NCBI RefSeq assembly: GCF_034702125.1
Contig: NC_085867.1
Span: 46,845,762-46,909,761, forward strand
DNA length: 64,000 bases
DNA from: Engraulis encrasicolus
Lineage: Eukaryota; Chordata; Actinopteri; Clupeiformes; Engraulidae
Reading direction: 5' to 3'
Shown one piece after another: positions 11,615 through 22,777 of the stretch; the first letter of the stretch is position 1; every line of letters starts with the position of its first letter. The notes beneath the pieces are model-generated. The model was not told the DNA's origin. It searched no databases and saw only the letters and a program-made list of their open reading frames with translations. The translations under genes were made by a program, and so were the position numbers.

Positions 11615-11770
11615 CCCAAACTGAACATACGTACGTACTGGAGTTTCCATAACTCACATGTTCAGAGCAGATCCATTGCCCTCAAAACTCCTATGTCTAT
11701 TTTCCCGTCATGCCCCCAATACAAGGGGGAGAGGGTTTTTGTTTTAGAATGAATAAGCTGTTGTCTAGAT
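10766..11770. other. No gene recognised; (CAA)n microsatellite
   Basis: A (CAA)n array occupies 11557-11614. The rest is ordinary AT-rich non-coding DNA with no supported features. Confidence 0.5.
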
Positions 11771-12097
11771 CAGCGGTTCCCAAACTTTTTTCCCTGCGCA
11801 CCCCCTTGTACCTTTCAGTGTGGTTCGCGCACCCCCTAAGTGAATATTTTGGTGTGCTGATGGCCACGCAAGTATAATTCACTGCGCATTCACTGCACAT
11901 TATGCACTGTTGTTTTGGGGAAACCTCTTTTTCGTCTAGGAGTTAAACAATACTTCAGATGGACCCTTCCAGCATACAATTCACCATACAACTACTTAAT
12001 GTTCATTAATGCTGGATGAAAACTCACATATCCACCATTGCTCTATTCAGCTCGCGCACCATGGTGGGGTGCATGCACCACAGTTTGGGAAACCCTG
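11771..12097. mobile_element. hAT MITE with 8-bp target duplication
   Basis: Ends CAGCGGTTCCCAAACTTTTT and AGTTTGGGAAACCCTG are inverted repeats, and GTCTAGAT flanks both sides (11763-11770 and 12098-12105). The interior has the GCGCACCCCCT words typical of this MITE group. Confidence 0.9.
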
Positions 12098-12179
12098 GTC
12101 TAGATAATTAGTTTTTCGTTATTGTCATTAGTGTCAATTAATTTGCCACAGTGGTGCCGCCCTGGAATTTCAATTTGGA

Positions 12180-14350
12180 CATCTTCTATTTAGACTATCT
12201 AATCTTTTTTGTGTCTGTGTGTGGCCAGCTCTCTTTAGTTAAAGGTTTGCATCAGATAAGCAGTCGCAGTGGTGCTGCTGTGTTCATTTGCTACCGGTTT
12301 TATCTAGAAAAGTAATTGGTTGTAATTGTTGCTGCCCTGGGTTTTCAATTAGACTTCTTCAATTTAGGCTATCTGATCTTCAGAGCGAGAGAGAGAGACA
12401 GAGATTGGGGTAGATGGACCCTTTGAGGAGGCTTTGGAAGGTCAGCTACTACGTGCTGTCTATCACCACTGGAACCCTGTCCTTCATGAATGTCATATAA
12501 CTCATTTGACGCGATGGTGCTGCCCCGAGCTTTTGACTTTATCTGCTCTCTGTTTGTTATGCGTTTATTTTTGTGGAGCACATTGAACTTAGCCTGACTA
12601 TACGCCAGGCCCTCTGTTCTCATTCTACTCGTAGCTATTCAACCGCCTCTGTATGAAATGCGCTATACAGTATATCACGAAAGTGAATACACCCCTCACA
12701 GTTTTGCAGATTTTTGAGTATATCTTTTCACAGGAAAGCATTACAGAAATTTCACTTTGACACAATGATTAGTGACCTTTTAACAACATATTTAACCGCT
12801 TAAATTTCTTGTTCACTCAGAAAAAAACAACAAACATCCATTAATGTTTGAACATGTACTCACAAATGTGAGTACACCCCAGATTAAAATCCGGTAGAGA
12901 AGGGGCCGTGTTGGCTCGAATCGTCTCGAAATGAGAAGGGATGGCAAGGGAGGTCATCAGTGTGCGTTTCAACCTTTCTTTGCATTGAACTTTTACATTT
13001 TGAGTCTGCATCTGGCTTAAATAGATCGGTGTGAGATTTGAATGCAATCCTATGGAGAATATCATGATCTGCTTCAGTAGTCACAGTGCATGTTGACATG
13101 TATGTTTCTTTTAGGTGTATTTCAGATTGCCAATGTTGACAGCATTCATGCATCCCCAAACCATGTCAGTCCCACTACCATGCTTGGCTTATGAGAGGAT
13201 ACACCTTTTTTGTAAAACTCACTTGTTTACCACCACACATGCTTGACACCATCTAAAGCAAATTTGTTTATCTTGGTCTCAAGAGAGATGAACAGACCAA
13301 GGATATGGATCACTGGAACCACGTCGTGTGGTCTGATGAGACCAAGATAAACAAATTTGCTTTAGTCAAGCATGTGTGGTGGTAAACAAGTGAGTTTTAC
13401 AAAAAAGGTTTATCCTCTCATAAGCCAAGCATGGTAGTGGGACTGACATGGTTTGGGGATGCATGAATGCTGTCAACATTGGCAATCTGAAATACACCTA
13501 AAAGAAACATGCATGTCAACATGCACTGTGACTACTGAAGCAGATCATGATATTCTCCATAGGATTGCATTCAAATCTCACACCAATCTATTTAAGCCAG
13601 ATGCAGACTCAAAATGTAAAAGTTCAATGCAAAGAAAGGTTGAAACGCACACTGATGACCTCCCTTGTCATCCCTTTTCATTTCGTTTCGAGTCGATTCG
13701 AGCCAACATAGCCCCTTCTCTACCGGATTTTAATCTGGGGTGTACTCACTTTTGTGAGTACATGTTCAAACATTAATGGCTGTATTTTGTTTTTTTCTGA
13801 GTGAACAAGAAATTTAAGCGGTTAAATATGTTGTTAAAAGGTCACTAATCATTGTGTCAAAGTTACATTTCTGTAATGCTTTCCTATGAAAAGATATACT
13901 CAAAACTCTGCAAAACTGAGAGGGGTGTATTCACTTTCGTGATATACTGTACAGGTGAAGGTGAGCACCTACGTATCTCACCCCAGGAACCTCGTCCCTC
14001 ATGAATGTCATAGAATTCATTTGCTGCGATGGTGCTGCCCCGAGCTTTAGACTTTGTCTGCTCTCTCTTTGTTACGTGTTTATTTTTGTGGAGCACATTG
14101 AACTTAGCCTGACTAATACACTAGACCTGACTGTCTGTGTGCTGGCAGCTCTCTTTAGTTCAAGCTTTGCATCAGATACCAGTCTCAGTGGTGCTGTTGT
14201 GTTCATTTGGTTTTATCTAGAAAAGAGTTTTATCTAGTTTGTCTGTGTGCGGCCAGCTCTCTTTAGTTAATGTTTTGCATCAGATAGCAGTCTCAGTGGT
14301 GCTGCTGTGTACATTTGGTAGGCCTACAGGTTTTATCTAGAAAATGAATT
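12180..14350. repeat. Degenerate direct duplications around the Tc1 fold-back
   Basis: Two unit types recur. One (about 12478-12605 and 13988-14115) contains GCGATGGTGCTGCCCCGAGC and TTTTTGTGGAGCACATTGAA. The other (about 12228-12310, 14140-14225, 14240-14345, with a remnant near 16740-16800) contains CCAGCTCTCTTTAGTTA, TTTGCATCAGATA and TTTTATCTAGAAAA. The GTGGAGCACATTGAAC...TGAAATGCGCTATA words resemble a LINE 3' tail. These look like serial segmental duplications rather than genes. Confidence 0.6.
12668..13949. mobile_element. Tc1/mariner-derived fold-back element
   Basis: The element begins CAGTATATCACGAAAGTG and ends CACTTTCGTGATATACTG, flanked by TA on both sides. The left arm (to about 13282) and right arm (from about 13338) are near-identical reverse complements of about 610 bp, leaving a ~55-bp loop; the left arm has a small extra insertion near 13253. 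Each arm carries the same decayed 3' part of a Tc1-like transposase. On the plus strand this reads HVVWSDETKIN (13317-13349), including the WSDET motif, and later DMVWGCMNA. The two mirror-image open frames at 12884-13159 (minus) and 13453-13776 (plus) are out-of-frame readings of these arms. Confidence 0.88.
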
Positions 14351-14370
14351 GGTTGTCATTGTTTGTTTGG

Positions 14371-14490
<120 letters not shown>

Positions 14491-14787
14491 CAAAGAGAGA
14501 CAGACAAACAGAGAGAGAGACAAAGAGAGACAGAGACAAAAAGAGAGACAGAGAGAGAGAGCGAAAGGACAACAGAAAAGGGCGTGAGATCAACCGTATC
14601 TCACGCCTTTCGTGAAGTATTCACGAAAAAAATAACTTCAATTTTCGTGGTGCATTCACGTTATTGCCCGTTTTTCGTGGTTGGGCAACGAAACGCTGCC
14701 TATTCATTTGAATTGCCTGACTGCTGCCTAGCGACCCACTAGTTTGACGCCCTTTCGGTACCGTCACCAAACATTTCAAACAAGCAA

Positions 14788-14923
14788 TTTAGGGTTAGGG
14801 TTAGGTTTAGGGTTAAGTTAGGGTTAGGGTTAGGTTTAGGGTTAAGTTAAGGTTAGGGTTAGGTTTAGGTTTAGGTTTAGGGTTAAGGTTAGGGTTAGGT
14901 TTAGGTTTAGGGTTAGGGTTAGG
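14788..14923 (+). repeat. Interstitial telomere-like (TTAGGG)n array
   Basis: An array of TTAGGG, TTTAGG and GTTAGGG variants that resumes at 15822-15837 after the hAT insertion. It lies inside an inverted-repeat element, so it is part of the mobile sequence and not a chromosome end. Confidence 0.92.
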
Positions 14924-15821
14924 TAGGGGTGGGCGGTATGGCCTAAAATGTATACCTCGGTATAATTTTAGCCACGGTATATATCACGGTATATATCACG
15001 GTATTTTACATTTGTGTAAAATTTAAGCATTCCGTCGCAAAATGTACAAAACACCTTTTTTTTTACTTTTGCATTTGCATTTTTTGGAATGTGTGTGAAT
15101 TCTTGCTATTCAAATATTTTGAAAACAAACAAAAACTATGTAAAATGCATTTTGCAATGCAATGCAATGCAATGCAGGCTACAACACTGTCAATTTCACC
15201 AAGTCTAGAAGGGGTTAAACTAGGGAAGGGAGGGGTGTCAAACTGAACATGGATTTTATCCAATAAATCGTTCATTTGACCTTTTTTCTATTTCTGGAGT
15301 TGCTGGGGGTAATTTGGAAATGTGTGCTTGCATCTGTGATTATGCCAAGCCTAATGGTTCAGCTGTTATTGTTAAAGTTTAAAAAAAACGAACTTCCACA
15401 TGAGGCAGCTAGCAATGCATTGTAGAACTAATGCATTTAAATGGCAGCTATCACTGCAGCAGCGGTTAGCATGCTAACGTTAGCGAAATCGCTAAATCAC
15501 ATTTTAAACAGTGAACAGTCATCTAAGTTACTAACACCCAGCCAGATATCGTGAATGATATTATCTCACCTGGACACAGTAACATACAGTAAGGCTGGCG
15601 CAAATGTAAAGCAACCAGTAGCACATAGATTTAGCACATTTCTGTTGTCAGACACCAGCATTGACATGAATGACTTGGGCTGTTAGCTTGCAAAACGTTG
15701 TCTATTACTGCCATCTGCAGGACACAATGCGCTATGGCGGTAGAGCGGTATGGACAAAATCCATACCTTGGGGGAAAAAATACCTTGCACGATAGTATAC
15801 CGTCCATACCGCGCACCCCTA
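14924..15821. mobile_element. 898-bp hAT inserted into the telomere-like array
   Basis: Termini TAGGGGTGGGCGGTATGG and CCATACCGCGCACCCCTA, flanked by a perfect 8-bp duplication GGGTTAGG (14916-14923, 15822-15829). Subterminal CGGTATA words are repeated. The interior has no transposase frame. Confidence 0.9.
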
Positions 15822-16112
15822 GGGTTAGGTTTAGGGTCGTATGACATAAGGCGTAAGTACCGAAAGGGCGTCGAATTAGTGAGTCCTGAGTATATCAGCA
15901 GTGTTCTGTCAGCACCCCCTCCCCGCCCCTGCAGACGCTTGGATAACCATAGCAGCAGTCGGGCAATTCAAATGAATAGGCAGCGTTTCGTTGTCCAACC
16001 ACGAAAAACGGGCAATAACGTGAATGCACCACGAAAATGAATGTTGTTTTTTTCGTGAATACTTCACGAAATGATGTGAGATAGGGCTCGTGAGATAGCA
16101 TAGCCGAGTGGC

Positions 16113-16142
16113 AAAGAGACAGACAGACAGACAGACAGACAA

Positions 16143-16179
<37 letters not shown>

Positions 16180-16198
16180 GAGACAGACAGACAGACAA

Positions 16199-16251
<53 letters not shown>

Positions 16252-16371
16252 GAGACAGACAGACAGACAGACAAGACAAAGACACAGACAAAGAGACAGA
16301 CAGACTGACAGACAGACAGACAGACAAAGAGACAGACAGAGGGACAGACAGACAGACAGATAGACAGACAA

Positions 16372-16412
<41 letters not shown>
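16113..16412. repeat. (ACAG)n microsatellite
   Basis: About 300 bp of ACAGACAG with regularly scattered CAAAGAG interruptions. It produces the Thr-Asp-Arg-Gln and Cys-Leu-Ser-Val repeat open frames on both strands. Confidence 0.98.
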
Positions 16413-16480
16413 TGGAGAGCGATTGAGGGTCTGCAGGATAGAACCATTTCTTTCATCACCACCGCCATTTTCACATCAGT

Positions 16481-16604
16481 GGTGCGTTTCTCGAAAGCGT
16501 AGTTGTTAGCAGTTAGCAACTTGGATAGTTTCCGATGGGAAATTGCATTGCAACCAACAAAGCAGCCATTGTAGTTAGCATCTACGCTTCCCAGAAATGC
16601 ACCC
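16481..16604. repeat. MITE with GGTGCGTTTCTC ends
   Basis: GGTGCGTTTCTCGAAAGCGT at the left and a worn inverse (ACGCTTCCCAGAAATGCACC) at the right flank an interior with TTAGCAACTTGG and GGGAAATTGCATTGCA. A related copy is at 16964-17153. Confidence 0.65.
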
Positions 16605-16963
16605 CAGACATAAGAGCTAATCGTTTACAATTAGCTCAAAGTCAGGCCCATTCATTCTCTAATTAGAATTAATTAGTTTTCATTTTATTTTCATTTAGTT
16701 AATTGGTTCTCTTACACTCAGTTTAGGGCTTTGTATAGCAGCAGCAGAATGCAGTCTCGGTGGTACTGCTGTGTTCATTTGTTCCGGATTATATCAAGAA
16801 AATGAATTGTTTGTGTTGAGGGGGGGGGGAGGTTGGACAGACAAAAGGAGGATGAAGACACTGGCGGATGGACACAAAGAAAGGTGAGAAAGGAAAGATA
16901 GAGTTTGAGAGAGAGAGAGAGACAGGCAGAGAGAGAAAGTCAAGGGTCTGGCACAGTGGAGTT

Positions 16964-17153
16964 AGGGTGTGTTTCTCAAAAGTGTACTTGTTAGCCAGTT
17001 AGCAACTTGGGTTGTTGCCAATGGGAAATTGCATTGCAAATCTACAAAGTAGCTAACTCAGTCAGCAACTTGGGTTGTTGTCGATGGGAAATTGCATTGC
17101 AAATCTACAAAGTAGCTAACTCAGTTAGCAACTATGGTTTCGAGAAACGCACC
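16964..17153. repeat. Same MITE with tandem-duplicated interior
   Basis: Ends GGGTGTGTTTCTC and GAGAAACGCACCC. The interior unit of about 64 bp (TTAGCAACTTGGGTTGTTG through CAAAGTAGCTAACTCA) is present twice in tandem (from about 16997 and 17061), unlike the copy at 16481. Confidence 0.7.
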
Positions 17154-17557
17154 CTTGGTCTGGTGTAAGGTAGACTCTCGCTCGGAGTCGGAGTGCTGCA
17201 TTGCAATGCCTTGCTGCTCCCGCTGCTCCTGCTGCTCCACCATCCTGGAATGTGGACTGGGAAAGACATTAAGGTTCAGGGCCAGCCTTCCCCACACTCC
17301 CTCTCTTCCTCTTCCTCCCTCTTCCTCCCTCTCTCCCTTTCCCCCCGCGCTAGAAAGAACAGACAGAAGGATATATGAGAGGAGAAGGAGACAGACGACT
17401 AAGCAAGTCGGCTAGTACATTTTATTTATAAAGCACAATTAAAAGCAGTGGAAAAATTGCAGTGTGGCGTGGAAGACGAGGAGGAGAGGGAAATGACTGA
17501 GACAAGCAGAGAAGTACAGGAATAAGAAGATTAAGGAGAAGATGAAGTCAGAGAGAG

Positions 17558-17624
<67 letters not shown>

Positions 17625-18159
17625 GAAAGAACAACTAGAGAAGAGAGGCAGAGGATAAGGATGGGAATACAATGAAGAAGATGGAGTGACAAAGAGAGAA
17701 AGAAAGAAAGAAAGAAAGAAAGAAGAGAAGGACATGAGACAGAAGGAGAAGATAGGAATAAAGGATGGGAGTAACAAGAAGTGGAATGAGAAGATGAAGT
17801 GATAGAGACAGACAGATAGAGACAGAGAAAAACAACCGGCAGGGAACTAACATTGCTGACCGAAGAAGGTGGTGGTGGGGGTGGTGATGTTTTAGTGGAT
17901 GGGTATGAAGGGAGAGGGAGAGAGAGGGGGGAGTATTTTCCCCCCACAACAGAACAGATTTACAATCCCCATGAGATTGCAATTTACAGTCTGTCAGCCA
18001 TACGCTACTACTAAACACCCACAGTAGTCTTTAAATGCACATGAAGCAAGCCTCTTGCCTTCTATGTGTAATATGAGGCTCATCTTAGGCCCTCTTGAAT
18101 TGGTCTAAAGGACAACAGATATTGTGGCGTTAGTAGAGCGTTGCTTATCTCTCAAAATA
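17154..18159. other. AAAG microsatellites; no gene recognised
   Basis: (AAAG)n runs lie at about 17557-17624 and 17696-17725, within a generally purine-rich stretch (17490-17930) that generates long Phe/Ser/Leu-rich frames on the minus strand. A pyrimidine-rich segment is at 17300-17345. No supported coding sequence. Confidence 0.6.
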
Positions 18160-20300
18160 AAATCAACTGGTGCTCTTGGAAGGGTGGTTTTATTTCAAGA
18201 CATTGGGAATCATGCTTTCATTACTAACAGGTATAGCACTGATTCTTGAGAAAGTGGCTAAAACAGGTTGTAATGTTGACAGAAAAAAACTAAGTGAATT
18301 ACAAAATTATATGGCATATCCTCGTAGACTAAGGTCTTGGCTTTTCAGAAATGCACAAGGCCAATCTCCCCATTTTGTATTTTTTTCAGAAATCAGGCTT
18401 TTCTCCGATCATACCTTGTTTTTTGTCAACACTGTCAGACACAATTAAAAGTAATTAAAATTGTATTGATTTGTTTGCATATGTATCTGGAGTTTTTAAG
18501 TGATTATGTGTATTTTTTGGTTCACACATATGCCTTTAAATGTTGAAAATTCACTTTTGTTCTATTTAAATACTGTTTCATGTGTTCTAATTTCAAATTA
18601 TGCACCGTCATACGATGCTTACTTAACGCCTAAATAGAACAAACAATTTTTTGTAATTTCACAAATATTCGTGTAGGCTTAAATTGGCTATTACTTTGAT
18701 AATTCAACAACTCCTAAGGAAAATGTTGTAAGCACATTCATTTAAAATGTCCAAAACTCCTTCTTACGGTGGTGACTTTTGAACTGACGGTGGTGACAGT
18801 AATCTGAGAGTGGTGAAAGTGGCATAATTAGTACCTGCATTTAGCAAAATAAATAGCCCTCTCAAGTCAATGGCATCTTGCATAAACACTTCATTTTTGT
18901 GTGTGCACAGTATGTTTGTGCATGTGTTTTTTCTTCATTAATTAGATTCTCTGGGAAGTAGGCCACTGGTTCTTGAAAATGTGGCAAAAACAGGTTTTAA
19001 GTTGTTCAAATCCAAAATGTAGAGGTGTATTATCATAGATGTAGGTCTTGGCTGTGCAGTGAATGTATTGGCCAAGCTCCCCATGTTTAACATTTTTCAT
19101 AAAATGGGCTCTTTCTTGTTTTGTCAACAGCGGCAGACAGAATTAGAAGTAAAAGCATATGTTTGCTGTATTAAAGTGAATTACTTTAACAATTGAACAT
19201 AACTGTAGATACTTATTGTATGCATATTCTTAAAACATGTCAAAAACACGTAAAACATGTGTTTTTTGGTGAACTCCATCAGATGTCACCACCAGGTTTT
19301 TTCTGACAAAAAAAAACCTCCAAATGCACCTCAGTGGTGGCTAGAGTATCATTTTGGATCACAATTATTACTAACATGCCTAATAATATTTCATTAACCA
19401 GCACAATTTAGTGAAATATGGAACAAGATGATGATTGGAACAAAATCTGACGGTGGTGACATCTGACGGTGTGAGACAAAAAAACACTCTTTTACATATT
19501 ATGCATTGTTTGTTCACATTAGCCATTTCATTTTCGCTCTGTTTCTTGGGTGCTTTATACCTTTTCTGAGAAAGTATATATTAATTAACATTAATGTAAT
19601 ATAATACCATTAAAACCCCCGACGGTGTTGACAGTTTATGGTTGGGACAGTACCAGTGTCCAAACAAATTAACAAATTGAGGACAAAATAGTAAACTTAC
19701 AGGAGCTTCAGTGATGGTGAAGTATGCAGTAGAGCTAAAGGTTTGAAAAGGGGTCCTCAGTAATGAAAATTACCTTGTGCATACCTGATTTTATTGTCTT
19801 TTAGAAAAAATCTGACGGTGGTGACCAATATGGTGGACACATTTTGAGCAATCAGAAAACAATAGTAAATATTGTTTTACATGCACTATGTGCACATCTG
19901 TAGAACCACTTTTATATGGTCTTCCACATCATGGTGATATTGTTCAATTCTGTTAGTGATTTTTGTATTTTAAGTCAATTGAAATGATGATGCTAGTCCT
20001 TGGGACAGGCGTTTTTACAGGGTGTGGACAGGTTTATAGTCATGAAAAGTAATAAAATTACACTTAAATATTTCAAACAACTGTGTATTTGTGTAACAGA
20101 CCCCTTGGCCATTACCTGGATTCATTTTGTTCTTGAAAATTTAGTTGATTTTCAACAGAATTAGCATTTTACTGCAGGGACATGTTTTTGCCAAACTTTC
20201 AAGAATCAGTGATAGTCATCTTCAGTATTGGTGACCTTTTTCTCCGGTTTTCTCAAGCTTAGATAACGGTGTGATACTCAGGCTGTGGTTAGAACACATT
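18160..20300. repeat. AT-rich region with recurring GACGGTGGTGAC motif
   Basis: The word CTGACGGTGGTGAC or a close variant occurs at about 18766, 18784, 19446, 19461, 19620 and 19809 (plus), with a reverse-complement relative near 19285. Two diverged ~200-bp direct units (about 18240-18440 and 18968-19150) share an AAAACAGGTT word, GTAGGTCTTGGCT-like words and a CTCCCCAT word. The 61- to 92-codon frames across this region lack any recognisable domain. Clustered short motifs of this sort are common in subterminal regions of large DNA transposons, but no termini were found. Confidence 0.5.
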
Positions 20301-20414
20301 TCAATCAGATCTAGTCCGAGAGCCACCAGCACCTACCCAAGTCCCTTAGGTGCAATGGCTCCCCCCCCCCCAAAAAAAAGTTGTACTTTGCCATTTCTTT
20401 TTTTTTCAAAGTCT

Positions 20415-20714
20415 TCATGGATTTGACACTGAAGTGAGGTTCTCCTGTTCTTCTCCCACAACAGAACCAACTTTCCTCACAAGTCTGTCAATTCGTCCAG
20501 CATCCCTCTTCTTTGTGCTTCCTCCCCAGCACACCACTACATAGAATACAACACTGGCTGCCACAGACTGATAGAACATACTGAGTAGTTTGTTACATAA
20601 TGAATGACCGCAGCCTCCTCTGGAAGTATGGCCGACTCTATCCCGTTTTTTGTACACTGCTTCCGTATTGGCTGACCAGTCCAGTTTGTTGTCTAGGGTT
20701 AGGGATGGTTTTAG
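20415..20714 (-). pseudogene. Non-LTR retrotransposon RT fragment
   Basis: The minus strand reads a decayed piece of the region after the reverse-transcriptase palm. It contains LDNKLDWSANTEAVYKK, then SMFYQSVAASVVFYVVVCWG and RIDRLVRKVGSVVGEE. These words match the conserved C-terminal segment common in fish LINE proteins. The portion between them (RDRVGHTSRGGCG) looks frameshifted, and neither an active site nor an endonuclease is present. The clade cannot be assigned from this fragment. Confidence 0.75.
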
Positions 20715-20889
20715 ATACTGTAAGTACACTGTACTGTAAATAGATAATATTATCCTATGAATTACTGCTGTACTAAATAGAATAAGGTGTCTGTTTGTCA
20801 AGGTGAAAGCAAAGACTCAACAAGAGGCAGCTTCAAGTCTCAACAAGCTCTTGAGGAAGCGACCACAGGAGCTCTGCGGCTAACGTAAT

Positions 20890-21317
20890 AACTAGACACT
20901 AAATAAAAAAATATATTTTAAGGCCAACATTTCCTCATTTCCCCCCAATTTTCCACTAACTTCTTATTACTGCGCTGAAAGCTCATTTATTGCAGTTTTA
21001 TGTTAAATCCATTTAAGTCTATTAACTGTGTTCCCAATTCACGGCTGATATGCATTTTTTTTTTAAATGCGAGCAAATTGGCCCGGATAGAGCCATTTAG
21101 TCGGGAAGTCAAATAAGCGCTTATATAAGAGATACTTAACAGAGCTGACTATGTCTATTTCCATTGCCTGACTGCCTCTTACACAGGGGTAATGTCTCAT
21201 TTTAAGTGAAACGGCAAATGGTTGATAATAACTATATGGCATTCTGATAAAAGTCTTGCTTACTCCAAATGAGTTGTAGGTAAAGTCAAGTGCAGTAATG
21301 GGGTTGATGGTCCTGGG
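20890..21317. other. No feature recognised
   Basis: AT-rich sequence with no supported gene or repeat boundary. Confidence 0.35.
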
Positions 21318-21440
21318 CAGGGCCGGATTAACGCACAGGCTAGATATGGCTGCAGCCTAGGGGCCCCCACATGCTAGATATGGCTGCAGCCTACGGGCCC
21401 CTACCTGGTAGGGGCCCCCTGATTGGCCAAAAGTCAAAAA
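21318..21440 (+). repeat. hAT fragment (CAGGGCCGGATTAAC type)
   Basis: Begins CAGGGCCGGATTAACGCAC. A ~35-bp segment containing GCTAGATATGGCTGCAGCCT is duplicated in tandem (about 21339 and 21374). Relatives of this end occur at 29345. The right end is not found. Confidence 0.55.
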
Positions 21441-21698
21441 ACGCAGAACTGTGAGAAGATGCCATATTGAAAAATTCCTCGATGGTGTTGAGTGCAGTTT
21501 TGAATCTATTTACTGCTCCTATCCACAGTTGGTAGACATGTTATCCTAGCTCGTAGTTATGACTCTGTCTATGTAAATTTGTTGCGAAATTTGCTTTTCG
21601 AAATTGTTTGTGGTTTGTTGTTGTGTTGTGGTAATAGTGAGCAAGACCACCAAGGTGGTTAATGGTAATAATAACAATTAACACTGGGTTAATAAATG

Positions 21699-22080
21699 GA
21701 GGGGAGCAGTGGCGCATCCCACTATCTAGCCCATGGGGACTCAGGTTCGAGCCCGACGTGGTCGTTTCCCCAAACCCTATCATATCTCTCCCAATTCTGG
21801 TCATAAGCCCAACTGTGAAACTTCAACTCCCATTGTCATTGTGACACAGCACACAAGTGAACACTGCAAACTGCACACAACGAAATTGCATTTATGCCTC
21901 ACCCATGCAAGGGGGCAGCTTCCAATGGTGCAGCGGGACCATGTACCTCAGCCATGGAGGAGGATGGGGGAGAGCACTGGTTCATTACTCCCCCCATCAA
22001 CCCGGCGGGTTGGGAGTCGAACCGGCAACCTTTGGGCTACAACCATGACTACCCATACACTTACCCATGACTGCCCATTA
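21699..22080 (+). mobile_element. tRNA-headed SINE / composite interspersed repeat
   Basis: The head GGGAGCAGTGGCGCATCCCA with a B-box AGGTTCGAGCCC about 45 bp downstream has the spacing of a tRNA-derived Pol III promoter. The body includes CATTTATGCCTCACCCATGC, a CCATGGAGGAGGATGGGGG stretch and GGGAGTCGAACCGGCAACC, words I associate with a widespread cyprinid/teleost repeat. The open frames across it (62-134 codons) are not genes. Confidence 0.65.
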
Positions 22081-22106
22081 TCTTTACTTGTCCTATCCTC
22101 ATCAAA

Positions 22107-22344
22107 TGTTTGCAGGGGGGGCTCGCACACAGAATGACCAACTCAAAAACAGAGTGTTTTTTCAGAGTGTATTTTTACTTTGTGGTGCCCAGAAGGGTGA
22201 AAATATATATATTTTTTTTTAAAGTTTCAGTCCCCCTGGACTCTCCTCAGCACTTTTTTTCACCCTTCTGGGCTCCACAAAATAAAATAAAAACAATCTG
22301 AAAAAACAGTTGGTCATTCTGTATGCGAGTCCCCCCTGCAAACA
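22107..22344. mobile_element. Fold-back MITE
   Basis: TGTTTGCAGGGGGGGCTCGC at the left and GCGAGTCCCCCCTGCAAACA at the right start inverted arms of roughly 100 bp. Both arms include CAGAATGACCAACT and GCCCAGAAGGGTGAAAA, around a short T-rich loop near 22205-22250. No coding content. Confidence 0.85.
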
Positions 22345-22565
22345 GTTTATATCTACTTGAACACCGCACCAGAACTAAAAGGACTTGTGTCAAGAGCGCA
22401 ACTCATTATTTGCTGAACTGTATCCTCACCAAAGGCATAAAAACCCCACAGAAAAGTACAATAATATACTGTATATTCTTAAAAGTGTAAAAGTTCATAA
22501 GGGTTGGAGCAGGTATCACCCAGCAGTTTTTCTCTTCCTTTTAAGGGTGCTGACCAAAATATTGT

Positions 22566-22714
22566 AAAACTGAAAAATGAAAAAAGGTCGCACCATGCAT
22601 AGGTTTCTTTATTACTTTATTACTTTATTCCTCAGAGGAAGGCAGAGCGCCGAAACGCATCTGTGTAATAAAGAAACCTATGCATGGTGCGACCTTTTTT
22701 CATTTTTCAGTTTT
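22566..22714. mobile_element. Perfect-hairpin MITE with CGAAACG loop
   Basis: The 50 bp at 22566-22615 and 22665-22714 are exact reverse complements; the arm includes GGTCGCACCATGCATAGG. The 49-nt loop contains GCCGAAACGCATC. It ends only 63 bp upstream of the proline-rich exon. A diverged half-copy is at 55745-55830. Confidence 0.92.
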
Positions 22715-22777
22715 AAAAGTGTAAAAAAAAATATTCTGCAGATTGCTGACTCTCCCTTCTCCCCCGTTTTCTCGCAG

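Larger units (their letters stand above)
14594..16088. mobile_element. Fold-back element with telomere-like core
   Basis: The left arm (14594-14765) and right arm (about 15858-16088) are inverted copies sharing TTCGTGAAGTATTCACGAAA, CGTGGTGCATTCACGTTATT, GCCCGTTTTTCGTGGTTG and ACGCCCTTTCGGTAC. The left arm lacks about 70 bp that the right arm keeps (about 15875-15945). Between the arms lies a TTAGGG-like array, itself split by a hAT element (14924-15821). A 10-bp stem with a 7-nt loop sits at 14581-14607 beside the left end. No coding sequence. The superfamily is not assigned. Confidence 0.8.

Noticed and set aside
12884..13776. Pair of mirror-image protein-coding genes (frames starting MGMHECCQHW)
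   Set aside because: They are out-of-frame readings of the two arms of a Tc1-derived fold-back; the real transposase remnant is in another frame with stops.
14788..14923. Chromosome end or fusion point
   Set aside because: The telomere-like array lies between inverted arms of a mobile element and is flanked by ordinary sequence on both sides.
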